Positions 59,425 to 64,000 of a DNA stretch of 64,000 nt are shown here, piece after piece (the stretch's first letter is position 1; every line of letters begins with the position of its first letter). Position numbers and translations under genes: made by a program. Under the pieces are notes generated by a model that saw only the letters and a list, made by a program, of their open reading frames with translations, was not told the DNA's origin and searched no databases. Source of the DNA: Algoriphagus sp. (GTDB lineage Bacteria > Bacteroidota > Bacteroidia > Cytophagales > Cyclobacteriaceae); NCBI GenBank assembly GCA_018336015.1, contig JAGXQZ010000050.1:172772-236771 (forward strand), read 5' to 3'.

Positions 59425-60486
59425 TTAGTCTTCTGCGTGTTTCTTTTTGAAAAAAACCTGCCGGATCCATCTAGGAAGGAAAATCGCTCCTAGAATCAGG
59501 TATGGATAATAGGAAAGTAATCTCCACACGATACTCGTCACGAAAGTGTATTTCCCCAAAAACTCGGCGAAAAACTGACCATAGAAAAATTCAGCTGTGC
59601 CACTACTTCCCGGTGTCGGTGAGATCATCATCACGATCCACATGATCACCTGTCTGGCAAATACGATGACGTGGTCAAATACATCCATCGGCACAAAAGC
59701 CCAAATCAATGCATTAAGCATCAGGTATCGAGATGACCAAATAAAAATGGTTGCCCCAATAATCGGCAGCCAATACGTATAGCTTTTCCCGGAAAGTTGC
59801 TTTGAGGCTTCGATAATTTGATTGCCGTATTCCTGTGCATCATGCTTCCATTTTCTAAGAAATTTGATGGAAAAGATTTTGATTAAAATCCACTTGAATA
59901 CCCGAGGACGGTAAAATAAAGCAGCCGCCATGACCAAGCTGTACGAAGCATAGAGCGAATAGCTGATCCAGAAAATGGCTTGTAGACTATTGCCCAACTG
60001 AGATTCCAATAGTTTACTATCCGGGAAAATATTGCCTTGAGCAAAATAGAGAATAATCGGAGCTCCAATGACAAAGAAAAGGTTGTCCAAAATAGCCGTA
60101 ACCATCACATAGGCAATTGCTCGGCCCATTTTGATGCCTTCCTTATTTAAAATGAACATGGCCACTGCAGTACCACCCACCACAGAAGGAGTCACTGCCG
60201 ATGCAAATTCCCAAAGGATAATTACGTAAATCGCTCTGGTCCAAGTCAGCTTACGATCTGTGATTTCTCTGATTCGATAGACATAACCAAAGTCTCTGAA
60301 AAAAATGACCAATATGGCAAGCGAGATGAAAATAGGAGATGCATCTACTACGACCTTCAGATTGGCTGAGGTCAGGTTTGGATCCATGTAAAACATGGCG
60401 AAAACGATAGCCAATCCGATAAAGACCGGAACCCAGATTTTGTTTGGGTTGAGAGTTTGAAGGATCTTTTTATTGTCCAATTTCAT
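59425..60486 (-). CDS. Flippase-like membrane protein (lysylphosphatidylglycerol synthase TM domain family)
   Basis: 353-residue polytopic protein with eight to nine helices of the YbhN/AglD type, which includes lipid flippase-like proteins and the membrane part of MprF. Motifs include VTPSVVGGTAVAMFILNKEG (about 98-117) and the late TPGSSGTAEFFYGQF (about 295-309). The ATG at 60486 is preferred over an upstream in-frame start because it is 2 bases after scpA and gives MKLDNKKI. The C-terminus (KKKHAED) is basic to acidic and cytoplasmic. The lipid or precursor moved is not known; position beside MurF-Alr allows an envelope role. Confidence 0.88.
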   Translation of the reverse strand: MKLDNKKILQTLNPNKIWVPVFIGLAIVFAMFYMDPNLTSANLKVVVDASPIFISLAILVIFFRDFGYVYRIREITDRKLTWTRAIYVIILWEFASAVTPSVVGGTAVAMFILNKEGIKMGRAIAYVMVTAILDNLFFVIGAPIILYFAQGNIFPDSKLLESQLGNSLQAIFWISYSLYASYSLVMAAALFYRPRVFKWILIKIFSIKFLRKWKHDAQEYGNQIIEASKQLSGKSYTYWLPIIGATIFIWSSRYLMLNALIWAFVPMDVFDHVIVFARQVIMWIVMMISPTPGSSGTAEFFYGQFFAEFLGKYTFVTSIVWRLLSYYPYLILGAIFLPRWIRQVFFKKKHAED

Positions 60487-60488
60487 AC

Positions 60489-61235
60489 TTAGACTGCTAC
60501 AGGCTCGATTTTTTCCACCCAAAAATTATTATATCCTTCTCCGATAATGATGGTCACTTGAGAAAGTTGGAGGAGTTCGAGGATAGCCAAGAAAGTATAA
60601 ATCACAAAGATTTTATCTGGTTTGTACGAGATAAACTCAGTAAATGGGACTTGTTGTTTGAAACTTATCTTTTCCAGAACAAAGTCTTTTTGCTGTTCGA
60701 TCGTGTAGGGATACTGAATGACAGTATGTTTGGTTTCCTCTGATCTGGAGGCCATTCTCGCCATGCATTTCTGGAATACTTTCAAGAGCTTGTACAAATC
60801 CACATGCTGCAACTCAGCCTCCACATCTTCCAGCTTGCTCAATTCCTGAAGTTCTTTTGCCAGATTACCTCTTTTTTCTTTAGACATCCGATCGGACTCC
60901 AGCTGAGCGAGATCTTCTACCACAGATTTGTATTTCTTGTATTCCAGAAGATTTCTGACCAGTTCTTCCCTGGGATCAACTTCTTCTCCATGCTCGTTGA
61001 TTTCAGGCCGAGGTAAAAGCATCCGTGATTTGATCTTCATCAGGGTAGCTGCAAAAAGTATAAACTCACTTGCAACTTCGATTTCCATTTTTTCCAATTG
61101 ATGGATATAATCCAGGAAGTCATTGGTAATCTTGGAGATCGGAATGTCATAAATATCCAGTTCATCCCGCTCGATGAAGAAGAGCATCAGGTCGAATGGT
61201 CCTTCGAACAAGGGTAATTTGATCTCGAAACTCAA
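60489..61235 (-). CDS. scpA: Segregation and condensation protein A
   Basis: Kleisin subunit of the SMC-ScpAB condensin, 248 residues. The N-terminal domain has the family start LPLFEGPFDLMLFFIERDEL (7-26), followed by DIYDIPISKITNDFLDYI and the ASEFILFAATLMKIKSRMLL helix (about 52-75) that contacts the SMC neck. The C-terminal winged helix covers about 165-240 (FVLEKISFKQQVPFTEFI). It uses a TTG start at 61235; an in-frame TAA lies just upstream and no ATG fits. It is followed by the flippase gene after 2 bases. Confidence 0.94.
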   Translation of the reverse strand: MSFEIKLPLFEGPFDLMLFFIERDELDIYDIPISKITNDFLDYIHQLEKMEIEVASEFILFAATLMKIKSRMLLPRPEINEHGEEVDPREELVRNLLEYKKYKSVVEDLAQLESDRMSKEKRGNLAKELQELSKLEDVEAELQHVDLYKLLKVFQKCMARMASRSEETKHTVIQYPYTIEQQKDFVLEKISFKQQVPFTEFISYKPDKIFVIYTFLAILELLQLSQVTIIIGEGYNNFWVEKIEPVAV

Positions 61236-61414
61236 CGGATATTTAATTTAATGGGTTAATTTTGCCACCTCGTAGCCAAAGATATTCAATTAAGGTAAAT
61301 TAATTGGAGGGAAACGAAATATTGGATCTTGACGACATTTCAGGCATTTAGCTTGCATGGCAAACAAACTTTCCAACTTGAAGTTATCCTTCTTTGACAC
61401 CAACCACATCGAAA

Positions 61415-63328
61415 ATGCAGATCACACCTGGTCCATTACTAGCCCAAATACAGACTCCAGAAGATTTAAAGAAGTTTCCTAAAGAGAAGTTGGTCCAAAT
61501 CTGTGAAGAGTTGCGCCATTTTATCGTGGATAATGTGTCTGTGTATGGTGGCCATTTTGGGGCAAGTTTGGGAGTGGTGGAGCTTACTGTGGCTCTTCAT
61601 TACGTTCTCAATACCCCTCAAGATCAGTTGGTTTGGGATGTGGGTCATCAGGCTTATGGTCACAAAATCCTGACCGGGAGAAGAGAAAGATTCCATACCA
61701 ATCGAGTGTATGGTGGGTTGTCAGGATTTCCAAAGCGAAAAGAAAGTGAATACGACACTTTTGGTGTAGGTCACTCGAGCACTTCGATTTCAGCAGCTTT
61801 GGGCATGGCTATGGCTTCCAAATACAAGGGTACCGATATCCAACATGTAGCCGTAATCGGAGATGGATCGATGACCGGTGGGATGGCTTTTGAAGCGATG
61901 AACCATGCCGGCGTCAGCGGAACTAACTTGCTGATCATCTTAAATGACAATTGCATGTCTATCGACCCCAATGTAGGGGCTCTGAAAGACTATTTGACAG
62001 ATATCACGACTTCCCACACTTACAATAAGGTAAAAGATGAGGTGTGGAACATTTTGGGCAAGCTGAGCAAGTTTGGCAGCAGTGCACAGGAGATCATTTC
62101 CAAAGTAGAAGGTGCCGTTAAGTCAGCCGTGCTTAAGCAAAGCAATCTTTTTGAGTCGCTCAATCTTAGGTATTTCGGTCCTGTGGATGGCCACGATGTA
62201 GATCATTTGGTCGAGATTTTAAAGGACATGAGAGATATTCCGGGTCCAAAAATCCTTCATTGTGTCACGGTAAAAGGAAAAGGCTATGGCCCGGCAGAAA
62301 GCGGAAATAAAACCACTTGGCATGCTCCGGGTACCTTTGACAAGGTTACCGGTGAGATTTTCAAGAAAGTACCAACTACTCCTCAAGCGCCTAAGTATCA
62401 GGATGTCTTTGGTCACACCTTAGTCGAATTAGCTGAAAAAGATCCCCGCATCATGGGAGTCACTCCTGCGATGCCTTCCGGGTCATCCATGAATATCATG
62501 ATGAAAGCGATGCCGGATCGGGCTTTTGATGTGGGTATCGCTGAGCAACATGCGGTGACTTTCTCTGCCGGCATGGCAACTCAGGGACTGGTTCCATTCT
62601 GTAACATTTATTCCTCGTTCATGCAGCGGGCCTATGATCAGGTGATTCATGACGTCTGTCTTCAAAACTTACCGGTGGTATTTTGTCTTGACCGTGCTGG
62701 TTTTGCCGGTGCAGATGGGCCTACTCACCATGGAGCATATGACATTGCCTATTTCCGCTGTGTTCCAAACTTGGTGGTGGCTGCACCCATGAATGAGGAA
62801 GAGCTTCGAAATATGATGTTTACTGGTTCTACCTACGGTGGACCGTTTTCGATACGCTACCCAAGAGGAAATGGTGTCATGCCTGAGTGGAAGACCCCTC
62901 TGAGAGAAATTCCAGTAGGACAAGGTCGCATCATTCGCGAAGGCGAAGATATCGCAATCCTAACCCTTGGACACATGGGCAACTACGCCATGGAAGCTTG
63001 TGCATCTCTTGTCAAGGAAGGCTTGAATCCTGCACACTATGACATGCGTTTTGTGAAGCCGTTGGATAGCGACTTGCTGCATGAGGTATTTTCTAAATTC
63101 AAGAAAATAGTCACTGTAGAGGACGGATGTCTGATGGGAGGATTTGGGTCTGCGGTCCTGGAATGGATGATGGATCATGGCTATCAAGCTCAGGTTAAGC
63201 GTTTGGGGATTCCTGACGACATCATCGAACATGGTGAGCAGATCGAGTTGCACCGAGAGTGCGGTTTTGATCCTGATGGAATTGCTGCCACAGTCAGAAG
63301 CCTCGCTGAGCACGTTCACGTTTCTTAA
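61415..63328 (+). CDS. dxs: 1-deoxy-D-xylulose-5-phosphate synthase
   Basis: Thiamine-diphosphate enzyme that condenses pyruvate with glyceraldehyde-3-phosphate at the entry to the MEP isoprenoid pathway. About 637 residues, normal for Dxs. Motifs: GHQAYGHKILTGRR (about 70-83), GVGHSSTSISAALGMA (about 116-131), the ThDP motif GDGSMTGGMAFEAMNHAG (about 148-165) ending in NDN, and DGPTHHGAYDIAYFR (about 425-439, transketolase-like). The ATG at 61415 is preferred over TTG at 61394. No ribosome site dispute. The next gene begins 13 bases later. Confidence 0.96.
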   Translation: MQITPGPLLAQIQTPEDLKKFPKEKLVQICEELRHFIVDNVSVYGGHFGASLGVVELTVALHYVLNTPQDQLVWDVGHQAYGHKILTGRRERFHTNRVYGGLSGFPKRKESEYDTFGVGHSSTSISAALGMAMASKYKGTDIQHVAVIGDGSMTGGMAFEAMNHAGVSGTNLLIILNDNCMSIDPNVGALKDYLTDITTSHTYNKVKDEVWNILGKLSKFGSSAQEIISKVEGAVKSAVLKQSNLFESLNLRYFGPVDGHDVDHLVEILKDMRDIPGPKILHCVTVKGKGYGPAESGNKTTWHAPGTFDKVTGEIFKKVPTTPQAPKYQDVFGHTLVELAEKDPRIMGVTPAMPSGSSMNIMMKAMPDRAFDVGIAEQHAVTFSAGMATQGLVPFCNIYSSFMQRAYDQVIHDVCLQNLPVVFCLDRAGFAGADGPTHHGAYDIAYFRCVPNLVVAAPMNEEELRNMMFTGSTYGGPFSIRYPRGNGVMPEWKTPLREIPVGQGRIIREGEDIAILTLGHMGNYAMEACASLVKEGLNPAHYDMRFVKPLDSDLLHEVFSKFKKIVTVEDGCLMGGFGSAVLEWMMDHGYQAQVKRLGIPDDIIEHGEQIELHRECGFDPDGIAATVRSLAEHVHVS

Positions 63329-63341
63329 ATTCAATCTTCGT

Positions 63342-64000
63342 ATGATTCATTTTTTTGAAAAAGGCAGTGGTCAGCCTTTAGTGCTTCTTCATGGGTTCTG
63401 CGAAAGCGGAAATATGTGGAATTACTTTGCCGAAGAGCTATCAAATAATTTTCGTGTGATTTGTCCTGATCTTCCCGGTTTTGGAAATTCGCCGATTTCT
63501 GGAGATCAGATCACTTTGGAAGAAGTTGCGGTACAGTTAGAAGAATGGATGGAGGAAAATCACATCGCTGACCCGATTATCATTGGTCATTCCTTGGGTG
63601 GATATGTGGCTTTAGCCCTGCTAGAGCTAATGGGCAGTCGAATCAAAGCTGTAGGATTGTTTCACTCTACTGCGTTTCCCGATGATGAAGACAAAAAAGA
63701 AATGCGAAATCGAACCATTACTTTTTTGAAGAAAAATGGGGTTGAAAAATTCGTTACTTCCTTTGTACCTCCGCTTTTTCCCGAAAAAAGAAGAGAAGAA
63801 CTAGCTGCGGAAATAGGATCAGCAATCGAAGATGCCAAGCGCTCCTCTTTGGACGGTCTGATTGCCTATGCAGGAGCGATGCGAGACAGAAAAGATCGAC
63901 TGGAAATTCTGAAAAATTTTGCTGGACCCAAACTCCTGATCGCAGGAACTGAAGACGGGGCAGTGAAAATAGAAGCGAGTCGAGCGCAACAAGATGCCTT
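63342..64000 (+). CDS. Alpha/beta hydrolase, 3' end outside the window
   Basis: Partial gene with at least 219 codons. It opens MIHFFEKGSGQPLVLLHGFC with the HGF oxyanion loop (17-19). The nucleophile elbow GHSLGGYVAL has its Ser near 87 and CPDLPGFGNSP (about 43-53) is the DLPGxGxS loop. The Asp and late His lie near or beyond the window end. The ATG at 63342 is 13 bases after dxs, so they are likely one transcript. No signal peptide; the substrate is not identifiable. Confidence 0.92.
   Translation, partial: MIHFFEKGSGQPLVLLHGFCESGNMWNYFAEELSNNFRVICPDLPGFGNSPISGDQITLEEVAVQLEEWMEENHIADPIIIGHSLGGYVALALLELMGSRIKAVGLFHSTAFPDDEDKKEMRNRTITFLKKNGVEKFVTSFVPPLFPEKRREELAAEIGSAIEDAKRSSLDGLIAYAGAMRDRKDRLEILKNFAGPKLLIAGTEDGAVKIEASRAQQDA

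Noticed and set aside
1..64000. CRISPR array, prophage, insertion sequence or rRNA operon
   Set aside because: No regularly spaced direct repeats, phage structural genes, transposase frames or rRNA sequence were seen on either strand.

Overview
This window looks like a chromosomal segment from a Cytophagales bacterium (Bacteroidota), probably a marine or freshwater Algoriphagus or Cyclobacterium relative. That placement is inferred from gene content: a MurF-alanine racemase fusion, a long SecA without the zinc tail, a DUF5916 outer-membrane protein, a TonB-dependent receptor with a carboxypeptidase-like N-terminal domain, a DASH cryptochrome, several secreted peptidases and a complete ebo cluster. 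No phage genes, insertion sequences, rRNA or CRISPR array are visible. Most genes are housekeeping or secreted-hydrolase genes, with two small toxin-antitoxin modules.

Layout. 1-7.4 kb: end of dapF, secA, a SPOR-like lipoprotein, an M20 amidohydrolase, an S1/P1 nuclease and an orphan NarL-type response regulator. 7.4-14.3 kb: an Xre/RES toxin-antitoxin pair, dsbD, an M20 dipeptidase, a second antitoxin/PemK-MazF pair whose toxin is cut short by an in-frame TAG, a quinone oxidoreductase and tRNA-Val(GAC). 14.3-24.1 kb: uvrA, the pnuC/nadR-like NAD salvage pair, S9 and M28 peptidases, an alkaline-phosphatase-superfamily enzyme and a sugar acetyltransferase. 24.3-31.1 kb: the six-gene eboABCDEF cluster. 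31-39.7 kb: HD-domain protein, YitT, TRIC-like channel, methyltransferase, patatin, a VOC/PLP-enzyme/serine-hydrolase operon and cryptochrome-DASH. 39.8-52.7 kb: a six-hairpin glycosidase lipoprotein, DUF5916 protein, YjbQ, an FAH-family enzyme, a TPP riboswitch with its TonB receptor (probable thiamine uptake), an amidohydrolase and an M14 peptidase. 52.7-64 kb: three tandem PLDc_N mini-membrane proteins, TIGR01777 protein, a CLC antiporter with fluoride-type signature, GNAT, a voltage-gated K+ channel, MurF-Alr, a flippase-like protein, scpA, dxs and the start of an alpha/beta hydrolase.

The most striking system is the ebo cluster. Its gene content (TatD-like hydrolase, UbiA prenyltransferase, dehydroquinate-synthase-like sugar phosphate cyclase, TIM-barrel isomerase-like enzyme, phosphodiesterase-like enzyme) points to making and membrane handling of a small prenylated cyclitol-type metabolite whose structure is not known. 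Gene ends and spacers carry several families of dispersed palindromic repeats (CCTGTCAGG type, GAGCGAAGTCGAA type, CGCAGAT type and GATTTACGA type), some of which overlap stop codons and probably act as terminators.
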